Origin: Chromobotia macracanthus
Lineage: Eukaryota; Chordata; Actinopteri; Cypriniformes; Botiidae
Assembly (NCBI GenBank): GCA_036877525.1
Contig: JAZGTH010000124.1
Coordinates: 310,001 to 374,000 of the forward strand
DNA length: 64,000 bases
Reading direction: 5' to 3'
The position numbers and the translations under genes are program-made. The notes beneath the pieces are model-generated. The model was not told the origin of the DNA. It saw only the letters and a program-made list of their open reading frames with translations, and searched no databases. Below are positions 53,146 to 62,739 of this stretch, one piece after another. Each line of letters opens with the position of its first letter. Within the stretch, counting starts at the first letter, position 1.

Positions 53146-53149
53146 TTGA

Positions 53150-53390
53150 TTCAGCTTGAGCAATACGCGCATGCAGAGGAAACAGCGAAGGTCAGCACAC
53201 CACCATCCCCCACTTCCCAATCCCTCCCTTTCTGCACCTCTCTCTTCTCTGTCCTCCCCTCCCATTTCATGCATAGACGTTTTGACAAACAGTTTTATCT
53301 GTATGCCATATTTCTTCCCTGTTTTAATCAAACAGTTGGGTAGCAGGCTGACTGGCAAGCAGATTAGAATCATGGATGGAAGTATACTCA
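53150..53390. other. Candidate conserved non-coding element
   Basis: GC-balanced unique-looking block with TTGAGCAATACGCGCATGCA, a C/T-rich run (CACTTCCCAATCCCTCCCTT), CATTTCATGCATAGACGTTT and GTTTTATCTGTATGCCATAT. GCGCATGC resembles an NRF1 motif. The three overlapping open frames follow from the pyrimidine-rich composition. Conservation is untested. Confidence 0.3.
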
Positions 53391-53417
53391 CATGTGTACT
53401 CCTCACATCTCCTCATT

Positions 53418-53451
53418 ACTACACTGTATAAAAATGTTTATACAGTGTAGT
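53418..53451. repeat. Perfect 15-bp hairpin with 4-nt loop
   Basis: ACTACACTGTATAAA, loop AATG, TTTATACAGTGTAGT. The stem can extend by three more pairs with one mismatch or G-U. Resembles a minimal fold-back of CACTGTA-ended MITEs. Confidence 0.7.
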
Positions 53452-53639
53452 GATTAAGACAGATCAGACACAATAACTAATTATATTTTATTAATGTAAC
53501 TAAAAATACTGCAACAAGCAAATTAAGCTCTTGAGTGTCTGTAGAACTACATTCAACTGCAATTAACACCCATATGCAGAATAAGGCCTCCAGTGACCAT
53601 AGCAACCCATAGGACAGCATCAAGATAAGACTGTTTTAA

Positions 53640-54400
53640 AACCTAAAGGAATGTAGAGAGATTTACTCTCACTTCATTGACCCGAAGAAGTCTAGAAGAA
53701 GTCTCTAGCAAACCTCTTAGCTTGCTGCGGTCTTGTCTTTTCATTCATCAAAGACCTTTTGCATCAAACTGGTTCTCTCTATCATCAATACAACATCCAG
53801 AAGATCAACTGGAGCCTCAACAAACTGCATCAGGACACATTCTTTCAATGAGCAAGACATGCAAGTATTATACTTAGTAACTGATGCATTAAGTATCATT
53901 AGCCCTTTTTATTGAGGTGTGTTGGATTATAAAACTGATGGTTCATTCACACTGTTTATCTGTTGAATTTCAAATAACTTCATACTTGATTCTTTACTCT
54001 GTTTTAACCAATGCTAAACTGTGCATGTTGTATGTTAGAACAGTGTGTGTTTAATCTAGTTTGTAATAAAGTCAAGAAGCTAAGTTTTCTTTTTTGGACT
54101 TAGGGGTGCAAAGTGAGGCACCAAGGACTTATCAGCCTTTTATTTGTGCCTGGCGCCCTTGTCATTTATCATTGATTTTTTTATTGAACTTTAAAAGCAG
54201 AGAGAGATGTGTATAACAGCAGATGAGAATGAGAAGAACCCCCCTTGCCCTTAGAGAGTGAGCACCTGTGTCATTGTTATGCTTGTTTCCTAGTAACAAC
54301 ATTTTTCACCGCCCACCACAGAAAGAGTGGAAGCCATATATAAAGACAGAAACAAAGACTCATATTACATAGACATGTTAAGAGTTTATGTAGAAAATGT
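53640..54400. other. Possible LTR-like or gene-like remnant, unassigned
   Basis: A stretch with a CATCAATACAACATCCAGAA-type A/C-rich sequence (53770-53830), a GTTTGTAATAAAGTCAAGAA polyadenylation-like segment (54055-54080) and a TATA-like CCATATATAAAGACAG (54333-54348). The order is unlike the families above. It could be remnants of an LTR or of a host transcript. I cannot decide. Confidence 0.2.
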
Positions 54401-54724
54401 GATTGCTTGGTGTATACATTTTTAATTTAAAGGCATATGGCTTGCAGACACTAAAGTTACTTAAAATAATCTTAATATATCATTCCTCAAATGCTTTTCA
54501 GTTTGTAGTTCACTTTGCATTTCAACATATTTTCAACTTCATGTTGCTTCATGTTAACTATTAGCAACAAACATCGGTACATCTTATAGCCAAAATTTGA
54601 TCCATTACCTGCATTATAAAAACAATAAGCCACCATGCATTACAGTTCTTATTACTATGGTTACTAAGAGGTTACTAAGAGATAAGAACCTCTTTTACCT
54701 GTTTTGGATGCAATATATGAGTTA

Positions 54725-54800
54725 AATTCAATTTACATTCAATTTTAATTATATACTGCTTTTAACAATCTTGCATTGTTTCAAAGCAGCGCTACATAAT
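54725..54800 (-). repeat. LINE family A tail, minus orientation
   Basis: Antisense of the tail: TTCAATTTACATTCAATTTT followed by ACTGCTTTTAACAATCTTGC, ATTGTTTCAAAGCAGC. Only about 75 bp remain. Confidence 0.65.
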
Positions 54801-54938
54801 TAAAAATAAAACCACATCCAATATGGTTTTCTGTGATCTGATCATAATCTAATCACACCTGTTTTGGTGCCTTCTAAAATGATTTTTGATTTAGATAAAA
54901 AAAAAGATCATGTTAAAGATCATGTCATGTTTAAATCA

Positions 54939-55136
54939 TGTTAAAGGCCGCAACACAAGAGAGAGACTCAAATGCGCGTAAATAATGACAGTTTATTAAT
55001 GCAATGTCCAGACAACAGAAACAGAGAGACAATGATTGTCGAGGGTGCTGTGGAGATTTTCCCTTGGTAGCGCAGAGGTGCAATGGGTAGTGTTATCCAG
55101 TGGGTGAATCAATCATGAAGTAGAATTAGATAAACA
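54939..55136 (-). repeat. 3' LTR, gypsy family C (about 198 bp)
   Basis: Minus strand begins TGTTTATCTAATTCTACTTC and ends GTGTTGCGGCCTTTAACA. Contains AATAAACTGTCATTATTTAC. Its first about 40 bp are repeated at 57538-57578. Confidence 0.65.
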
Positions 55137-55139
55137 ATC

Positions 55140-55720
55140 TGCAGAGTATCCAGGGACAAGGCGAGAGGATCCAAATCAGGGAACAGAACCATATGTTTAA
55201 TCACATAAACCGGTTCCCCATCTACGAGACGCGGTGAGGGGGAACCAGAGCAGGCGGAATAATGTGTTTAATTTTGGAGACGTGAAAGATGGGATGAACT
55301 GTTCTGTACTTGAGAGTAAGTTTAAGGCGGACTGCCACTGGACTAAGAATCTTAGTGACAGTAAACAGGCCAATGAATTTGGGAGCTAACTTATTCCACA
55401 TGGAATGAAGCCGAAATCCCCAAAATCACGAGCCATCAGAAACATTGCTTAATTAACGAGATGGTTCGATTGACTCCTGAATGGCAAGCAACCTTGGAGC
55501 AGTGACTCCAACGGATGATGTCTGACCGTAATTCCTCCAGCACATATAAGCGACTTTGTGGGCAACCGGGTGGGGGTGTTACCCCATGTAAGGCCGTGCG
55601 GACCTTGGACTTGATCTCCCAAGTAATGGCAGAGATAACCAACCTCATTGGTAAAATGAACTTGGTAATGGTCTGAAGTTCAGAGTGGTCAAAAACACGG
55701 GACAAAGCGTCGGGCTTGAC
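55140..55720 (-). pseudogene. Gypsy family C integrase remnant
   Basis: The minus-strand frame 55705-55436 contains LYVLEELRSDIIRWSHCSKV ACHSGVNRTISLIKQCF, the zinc-binding domain that begins gypsy integrase (H-x-x-H/C2-like). Immediately after, the sequence moves to the C-terminal part: KFIGLFTVTKILSPVAVRLK and HPIFHVSKIK-like sequence (about 55385-55270), the end of gypsy integrase. The D,D-35-E core of roughly 150-200 codons is absent, so integration capacity is lost. Confidence 0.7.
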
Positions 55721-55749
55721 ATTTTTGGAACCCGGACGATACGAGATGG

Positions 55750-57540
55750 AAAAATCTAAACGACTGAAAAAGAGCCCACCAAGTCTGCCTGGAGTTGAGA
55801 CGTTTAGCTGATCTCACGTATTCTAGATTCTTGTGATCCGTCCAGACCCCCGAGCCCTCCAACCAATGAAGGAACTCCTCCAAGGCCATCGTTACCGCCA
55901 ACAACTCTTTATTACCAATATCATAATTATGTTCGGCAGGTGATAAATGATGAGAAAAAAATGCACAAGGATGCATCTTATTGTCTGTGGAGAAGCGCTG
56001 AGACAATTCGCACCAACCCCCACCTCTGAAGCTTCGACCTCCACCACAAACTGACATGAGGGAGTCAGGGGCCATAAGAATTGGAGCTGAAACAAAATGG
56101 TTTTTGAGGTTGGTAAATGTCCACCTGAATGTAGTCTTGGTGGAGGTCAAGGCTGTCAGAAGGAAACTGCGAATAAAATGCCATTAGAAATGGGCAAATC
56201 CCAAAAACCTCTGCAGGACCTTATGGGAATCAGGGATTGGCCAATTCACCACAGCCTGAATATTGTCGGGGTCCATGTGCACCCCCTTGGATGAGACTAT
56301 GAATCCCAAAAAAGGAACTGACTGTGCATGGAAAAATGCACTTCTCTGCCTTGACAAAAGCTTATTCTCTAGCAGTCTAAGGAGCACCCGCCTGACGTGC
56401 TGAACATGTTCCTGGAGAGAAGAAAAAATCAGTATGTCATCCAGGTAAACATAAATAAACTGGTCTACCATATCTCTCAGCACGTCATTGACGAACACTT
56501 GGAAAACTGGCGGAGCTTTGGACAGCCCAAAAGGCATAAATCGGTATTCAAAATGCCTCCTGGGGGTTTTAGAAGTGGTTTTCCACTCATCCCCCTTCCT
56601 AATGCGAACCAAATGATAAACGTTGCACAGGTCCAATTTGGTGAAGAAAAATGCTCCCTGCTGCCGTTCGAAAGCTGGTGACATCAGTGGCAAGGGATAA
56701 ATATTCCTTGCCACTGATGTTGTTCAACCCAGGATAATTGATACACCCCTGTCCTTTTCTTCTCCTGCAGGCACAGAAGAACCCCGTGCCTGCAGGAGAA
56801 GAATAAGGATGGATGAGCCTGGCTCATATATTTCTCCATGGCCTCCCTCTCCAGCACCGCGAGCAAGTATAACTTGCCTTTAGGAGGAGACTTACCTGGC
56901 ACTAAATCTATAGCATAGTCATAGGGATGATGCGGAGAGAAAAAAGGAACAGCTCGGGACCTACTGAACACTTCCTTCAGGTCCCAGTACTCTTCGGGCA
57001 TGTTTGACAGATCCACTGGCCCTTTCTGCAAAACAGGACAATACACAGAATAACAGGCAGACACCAGACAAACAGCAAGACAATGATTACTCCAAGACAA
57101 AACAGAATTAGTGCGCCAGTCTATATGGGGATTGTGAGTAGATAGCCAAAGATGTCCTAGGACTACTGGAGTGAAGGGAGAGTAGAATGAGTAGAAATTG
57201 AATGAGGACGTGATGTGTGTTAATGGTTCGGTGGAGCGAGTGATAGTGAGAAGTGAGAGGGCATTGACAGAGATGGGACAAGGAAGGGGGTACACAAGAA
57301 TGTGAAGTTGTTGGGCCAGTTGTTTGTCTTGAAGATTACCTTCAGCTCCAGAGTCCAAAAGTGCCTGACAGGAGTGATGTGAAATTCCCCATTGGAGCCG
57401 CACCAAGAGGAGAGTCATATGGGAGGATTTGCCCACCATCACTTTACCTGACAGTAACCTCCTGTCTACCACTGACCGTAGGCTTTGAGCAAACAATCAG
57501 CAGTGAAGCATCAAGATGCTCTGCAATAGAAACAAAGTCC
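55750..57540 (-). pseudogene. Gypsy family C gag tail, PR, RT and RNase H
   Basis: Minus strand. At 57540-57485 is a broken zinc knuckle (LCFYC...CFTADC with a stop inside). Protease: SCQALLDSGAEGNLQDKQLA (about 57385-57325). Then VVLGHLWLSTHNPHIDWRTN, VFSRSRAVPFFSPHHPYDYA and IDLVPGKSPPKGKLYLLAVL EREAMEKYMS (56960-56825). RT, frame 56714-56184: FFTKLDLCNVYHLVRIRKGD, HFEYRFMPFGLSKAPPVFQV FVND, FIYVYLDDILIFSS (residues 87-100, catalytic YLDD), PFLGFIVSSKGVHMDPDNI. RNase H: VVEVEASEVGVGA and HLSPAEHNYDIGNKELLAVT MALEEFLHWLEG (56060-55850). Multiple frameshifts. Confidence 0.85.
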
Positions 57541-57578
57541 AGTGGGTGAAACAATCATGAAGTAGAATTAGATAAACA
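57538..57578 (-). repeat. 41-bp relic of the gypsy family C 5' LTR
   Basis: Minus strand TGTTTATCTAATTCTACTTC..., matching the start of the 3' LTR at 55136 with one mismatch, then a direct switch to gag zinc-knuckle sequence. Confidence 0.7.
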
Positions 57579-57699
57579 ATTCTAAATCGCTGACTACCTT
57601 TCTTGTATTTCATTCTACAAATTCAGGCTGCTGGCACCAGAGGCAGAACTATTCACAACCCCAGTACCTCATTATTCACAACTGATCTTCCCCAAACCA

Positions 57700-58320
57700 C
57701 CCATTAAAGCACCTGCTTGACTTCTCTATTGACTCCATCCTCCAAACAATTTCACATAGAGCCCTCTATATTATTCAATATAGAAATACTTCAATCACCT
57801 CACTTCTCATATATTGGTATGAGAATATGGATTCAAGATGACATATTACTATTAACCAGCTGCATTATTGTCCATCCATCCTACGTCTTGGCTCTCACTC
57901 TGTTTTCACCATCACTTTCAACTTTAACCCTAATATGCATCCCACAATTTCAGATTTATAGGTTTTCGATAACAAAACAAACTCTTCATTAAACACAGCA
58001 AAACAGATCAAGCAAAAAACAAAATCACTTCATTTGTATTTATAACTTATCGACTCCCATTCAACCATATCACTCTCTCCTAAATTGCCTGCAGTACAAA
58101 CATTCATTGGTCATCTCCAAACGATTCACTATTCATCAATAATTCTAATCACCCCACAACAAGATTCTGATGTCAAAAACATTTAAAATCAGTTCTCACC
58201 CACTCCGATATCCAAGCAGACCAATTTTTTGGTCACTTATCTTGTATAGGTGCAGCAACCACAGCCGCTCAAAAAGGCTAAAAAATAAATCAAATTAAAG
58301 CACTAGGTCTACATCTGCTC
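57700..58320 (+). pseudogene. Ngaro-like tyrosine recombinase C-terminal fragment
   Basis: At 58200-58275 the plus strand encodes HSDIQADQFFGHLSCIGAAT TAAQKG, then a stop, then NQIKALGLH. This is the C-terminal box of Ngaro/DIRS-group recombinases (GHSFRIGAATTAAxxGxxDxxIxxLGRW), with the second catalytic arginine changed to cysteine and the H of GHS retained. The upstream 500 bp are rich in CCA/TCA codons and may be the degraded N-terminal part. Clearly distinct from the DIRS recombinases elsewhere in the window. Confidence 0.6.
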
Positions 58321-59285
58321 CAAAAACATCCACTCGGGAAAGTTCACCTAGCCTTAATCAGTTAATTAACAAATTCTTTTCTAATTCCTGTCATCTGCAA
58401 TCAGTCCGTATATTTGTGGGCGGAGCTTTGACCTACTCTTGTGAAGTACCAGCCGACCTACCCACTCAAAACGCAGTGACAGCTTGCTTTTCACTCCCCA
58501 TTCAGAGGTCGTGCGGGACCACCTTTCACACGCTTCTCATTTCATCGAGTCCGAATTGCTGGTCAAACCACCCCCCGGTCAAACGAAGATTGCAAATTGC
58601 AACTTGATTTCAAATGTGAACTTAAAATAAACTTAAAAAAAACCTTTAAATTACATTTAATGAATACCAAAAAATTGCTACATGCTCTCTCTCTTTAAGT
58701 AAGTCGCTTTGGATAAAAGCGTAAATGCAATACAAAATTAATACAAAACAATACATCTGTTTTGAGAATTCTATTAGTACGTCATGATTATATTTCTTTG
58801 GGTTTCTAGGCTTCTATAAATTTAGGTTTTTGTAAAAAGAGTATCATGCCTTTGATGGTTACACAACATATATAATCAGATAGGAAAATTAGAAGACAAT
58901 CTGTTATATACCAAATATGACAGGGTTTGAAATAAATTAAGTTTCATCCCAATGCATAAATACAAGCAGAACATAAGTTAAACTCGGATATCTACAGTTA
59001 CAGTTAAGATGCATAGTATGGGAGCCAACATACAACAGAAATATATACAAATATCTACATTTAGGACAGTTTAGTTGTGACCACGTAAAGAGAAAACCCT
59101 TCCTTTGTAGTATAGGAATGTTCTTCGTCTCTCTAGGGCCATGTGGTGTTACTCCTTCCCATGGAATTCCTTTGAAGTTGGGCAGGGTGTCATAAAACCT
59201 TCCTTTTGGATACCCCAATTATTTTCTGCATGAAAATCTGTAACTGAAAACCACAAGTGGGTTATAATACCCATACAAGAATATT
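58321..59285. other. No gene seen; short L2-type tail inside
   Basis: Contains AAGTAAGTCGCTTTGGATAA followed by AAGCG at about 58697-58722, the L2-type LINE 3' tail, as an isolated short insertion. Otherwise AT-rich with no recognised gene. Confidence 0.45.
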
Positions 59286-59289
59286 TTCA

Positions 59290-60890
59290 GTTCATTCTTT
59301 TCAGTACAAACTCAAAAGCTTACCATGGTCAACCAGATCAAGAGGTTACTAGCTTCAGTGGCTGAGATTAGAGACTATACGTACAGACTGCTGCATGGGT
59401 GCTTCACCAACCTCAGCCTTATGGGAGAGTGCAAAGTGAAAGCCAAAGTTAAACATGTCATTTTACATCTTTGCTAAACTTTGGGAGCAGAGCATGCTAA
59501 ATGAGCTGTCAAGGGAGCTGGTTGCCCTCAGTGTGAGTTACTTCCACCAAATACACTTTGCTTCTACCTGGGTCTCTTTTCCTGATGGGATCCTGGAAGC
59601 TGCCCCATAAGGGTTGGGTTACGCATCTGCACAGCGGAGACTGCACTTGTGGGGTTTGCAACTTTATTTGGCTGAAGAGCTTCAGGGGACAGGCTCTGCC
59701 TTTTCTCTTGCGCTCTCTGCTGAATCGGATGAGCTCACGCTGCCTACAGATACCCACTCGTTGGTTTCTTCTGAGCTAGATAATGAGCTCAAGAGCTCAT
59801 TAAGCACCTCATATAAAGCTCCATATAGTTCAAATGAGGTACTTAAGACTGAGATTCGACCCCAAGAAGAGCATGCTTTCTCCAGTACTACTTTTTTAGG
59901 GGTAAATTGAGACTCCAGTGCAATGCAGGCACAATTGTTTCCTGCACATGTGGAGTCAATCCTTGCCACTGTGAGCAGAATTTGGCTTGGTCAGCATTTG
60001 GCAGCCTACTAGGTCTACTGTACATGAAACCATTTCAAAAGAAATTTTGTTTTCATCCCCAAAAACATCTGTTAAGGATAGTAAAGGTTATGTGACAAGA
60101 GCTTTATGCCCTTTCTATGTACATCAGAAACTTGGGTCACCTTGGGTCCCATTCTTGGGGTGCAATGCTGTCACAGGATTCTTACTATGGACAACACTCT
60201 CACAGACTGAGGTATGGTGTTTGATGGTCTGTCTAGTTTGTGGGAGGGCCCTCATCTCTCCTGGCATGTAAATTAATTCTGACATTTAAGCACTTCCTTT
60301 CACATCCGCTTTGGGCAGAGACCAGACTGCTCTCCATCAAACTGATGTACATCCCAGGGCATGCAAATCTGGAAGCAGATATAATTGTCTCGACAGGGGC
60401 TGAAGCTCATGAAGTGGAGGCTCCATCCGCAAGTGGTAGAGTCCATTTGCTAATGGTACAGCTGAGCGGAAGCACATTTGTTCTCCTCCAAGTAGTTGAA
60501 CCACTATCTCCTCTGGTTCAGCCTTACTCACCCAGCTCCTGGTTCTGGTTCTCATACCTAATACCTCTCCTGGATGAGTCCCTTGGGAGCTTCAGGTTTG
60601 GAGGGATCTTCTGTCTCCCTCCTCAGAGATTTGTAAACTGTGGGTCTGGCCCTTAAGGGGAGCCAGATCTTAGATGCTGGTCTCTCAGCTGAGGTTGTGG
60701 AGCTCATTCTGAGTTTTGGAGCTCCTTCTTGGAAGGAAAATGTATACCCTAAAGTGGCAGCTCTTTGTGTCATGGTGTGAACAACACCATGTTAACCTAG
60801 TTCACTGCCCTATTGGTTAAGTGCTAGAGCTCCTCCAAGAGCGCCTATCTTGCAGGGTTACCCCCTGCTATCCTCAAGATTTAAGAGGAG
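59290..60890 (+). pseudogene. DIRS element fragment: gag-like, RNase H, YR N-terminus
   Basis: At 59614-59910 is a gag-like frame (AQRRLHLWGLQLYLAEELQG, then a Ser/Glu-rich stretch ESDELTLPTDTH). At 60270-60380 is the RNase H end: FKHFLSHPLWAETRLLSIKL MYIPGHANLEADI, where YIPGHxNxxAD is diagnostic of DIRS. At 60735-60890 is the start of the recombinase: KWQLFVSWCEQHHVN, CPIG.VLELLQERLS and VTPCYPQ-type sequence, then truncation. The RT core is missing between about 59910 and 60250. All frames are broken. Subfamily differs from the 31954-34098 copy in the recombinase N-terminus. Confidence 0.75.
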
Positions 60891-61535
60891 ACATTTATAT
60901 CATCTAGTAATACATTAGTCAGAAAATAGTAAAAACTTCAACTTCAAGACTTTGCTGTAAAGGTCCTCTGTTCTGATAGCTTTTAACATAGTCATCAACA
61001 GATAAAACAGGTTACAGGTTTTTGTCAGTTCCAATATTGTTAACTCATCTTTTAAGTCTGCATCATACTGTGACTGGTTGACTATACAGCCATGCTAAAA
61101 AATGTCCCAGACAAACATATAATTCCACACTCACCCAGTCAGGCACTTTGTTAAAAAATCAACCACCCTGCCCTAATGTTGATATCCTACTGAAGATAGA
61201 AATGTGGGTTTCCACATTCAGGAGCAGCAGAAGGTTTAGTGAGTTTTTGCTTTAGGTAGAGCCGTTTACACACAAAGGTGCACTTTAAGGTTCTGCATGT
61301 GCAACAAAATGCTGGGTTCTTAAGGTGCTGTTTAAGATGCTTTAAAGCTTTAAAAAGAACATATTCTTAAAAATGTGGTCTGGCACCCACATCCACCCAA
61401 AAAAAACAGAAAGATGCATCCCAACAGTTCAAGACATCCATTTTTTTACCAAACAACCTCTAATATTACCTTTTGATGTACAGTAAAAATGACTAATCAT
61501 CTCTCTCTCTTAATCACTCTCTTTTTCACCCTGCT
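60891..61535. other. No gene seen
   Basis: AT-rich flank right of the DIRS truncation; CCACCCAAAAAAAACAGAAA at 61394. Nothing assignable. Confidence 0.4.
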
Positions 61536-61539
61536 CTCT

Positions 61540-61760
61540 TTTTATCACTTCACAAGTGGTCAGGCCAAAGAGGTGATGATAAAAGAGTAGGTGCTGCTGT
61601 GAAGGCAGTCATGCGCTGATGAATTTTCATCTGTATGACATCACAAAGGCTTTATGTCTGCTTCCTTCAAGGTGCCGTTTGAATGGATTTCAATGGACTT
61701 CTTTGGTTGAGCTGCAAAAATTACAGCTGAGTCATATGCAAAGACAAAACGAAACCACGA
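61540..61760. other. Candidate conserved non-coding element
   Basis: Unique-looking block with CAGGCCAAAGAGGTGATGAT, AGGCAGTCATGCGCTGATGA, ATTTTCATCTGTATGACATC, CTTTATGTCTGCTTCCTTCA and ACAGCTGAGTCATATGCAAA. The last contains ATGCAAA (octamer-like) and CAGCTG (E-box). The frame at 61619-61879 has no recognised similarity. Conservation is untested. Confidence 0.3.
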
Positions 61761-62555
61761 TTACTCCAATGTTAAACTTTAAGTACTGTTGGCATTACAG
61801 ACATAATCTTGAAGTGTCTTTAAGTATTGAGAAACATTTCATATGTACAAATGTAGCAGCTAACAATTTTATGTTATAAGAATGTTTCTATTAAGAGATA
61901 TGTTCAAAATGTCTAGTTTTAGATGTTGTATTAACATTATTGCTTGATAATTAGAATTTATTCAAAAAATTCTGTAATTCTGTAACTTTTTTTTAAATGT
62001 TTCACTAGCAATTTATGCTGTTTTTGGTGAGTGTGATATAAATATATGAGAATCTATCAGCTAATCATTATATAATGTATATTAGTGTTAATAACCAAGG
62101 AGTCTTACCCTTGGTAGTTTCTAGAAAGAAATCCCTTTGAGGTAGGCCAAACATAGTCCCTAGAGAACAATGCAAAATATTTGGCCATATACTGTTTTAC
62201 TAAATATGTTTAGCCAATTTCACTATTCTCACCATTTTTAATTTCTTTCTTTCGCTCTACCTGCTTGTTAGCACAGAGAACAGCATTGTTTGGGCAGTCA
62301 CGCTGTGTCAGAGCAGTACTGTTTACTTCCACTTTGTCACCTTCATCAAGAAATTATTCTGATGCACACTCCCTCTCAGGTCTCCCCACATCAATATGTG
62401 TGCTGTGGAAAAAAATGCAGACAGCATTTAAATAATGAAAAGGAGGGCATGCTCCAGCTTGGCACTCTCTCTCTCTGTTTCTATTTCCTATTTTATGGGC
62501 AGTTGTGGCTTACTGGTGTGTGTGTGCTCTGTATGTGTGTTCACGACTTGCAGTG
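61761..62555. other. No gene assigned
   Basis: Mixed sequence. 62280-62470 is more GC-balanced (CACGCTGTGTCAGAGCAGTA, GACAGCATTTAAATAATGAA) and might be part of the same candidate non-coding block. The 148-codon frame from 62290 is low-complexity Cys/Leu/Val-rich and has no similarity I recognise. Confidence 0.3.
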
Positions 62556-62559
62556 TGTG

Positions 62560-62690
62560 TGTTTACTCCTCACCTGTGATGGGTTAAATGCAGAGGTCAC
62601 ATTTTGGGTATGGGTTGCCATACATGACAAATACGTTACTTTGACAAATATGTCACTTTCACTATTTGTGTCTTGTTTCTTCATTCCCTC
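62560..62690 (+). repeat. SINE/LINE-like tail fragment
   Basis: CTGTGATGGGTTAAATGCAG AGGTCACATTT followed by GACAAATACGTTACTTTGAC and GTCACTTTCACT. This resembles the tail of a common fish retroposon (GGGTTAAATGCAGAGGxCxxATTT...GTCACTTTCACTTT). Family not certain. Confidence 0.45.
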
Positions 62691-62739
62691 AGACTTTTGT
62701 TTATCTTTTCCCTTTTGTTACCTTAAAACTTTCTAGGAA

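Larger units (their letters stand above)
54939..57578 (-). mobile_element. Ty3/gypsy retrotransposon family C, internally deleted
   Basis: Minus orientation. The 3' LTR is 55136-54939 (TGTTTATCTAATTC...CCTTTAACA), with AATAAACTGTCATTATTTAC near its end. Only about 40 bp of the 5' LTR survive (57578-57538, one mismatch to the 3' copy), joined directly to a gag zinc-knuckle remnant. So the rest of the 5' LTR, the leader and most of gag are gone. Protease, RT and RNase H follow (57496-55750). The integrase retains its zinc-binding start and its extreme C-terminus, but the catalytic core is missing. No target duplication found. A different family from B by sequence and LTR. Confidence 0.8.

Noticed and set aside
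54055..54350. TATA-like CCATATATAAAG and AATAAAG as an LTR or gene promoter/terminator pair
   Set aside because: The signals are in the wrong order for one LTR on this strand, and no repeat partner is present in the window; left as unassigned.
59614..60656. Series of open frames as independent host genes
   Set aside because: YIPGH-type RNase H, recombinase N-terminal motifs and gag-like sequence show one decayed DIRS element.
62290..62736. 148-codon plus-strand frame as a membrane or secreted protein
   Set aside because: Low-complexity translation crossing a microsatellite-like TGTGTG segment and a retroposon tail; no domain, no conserved start context.
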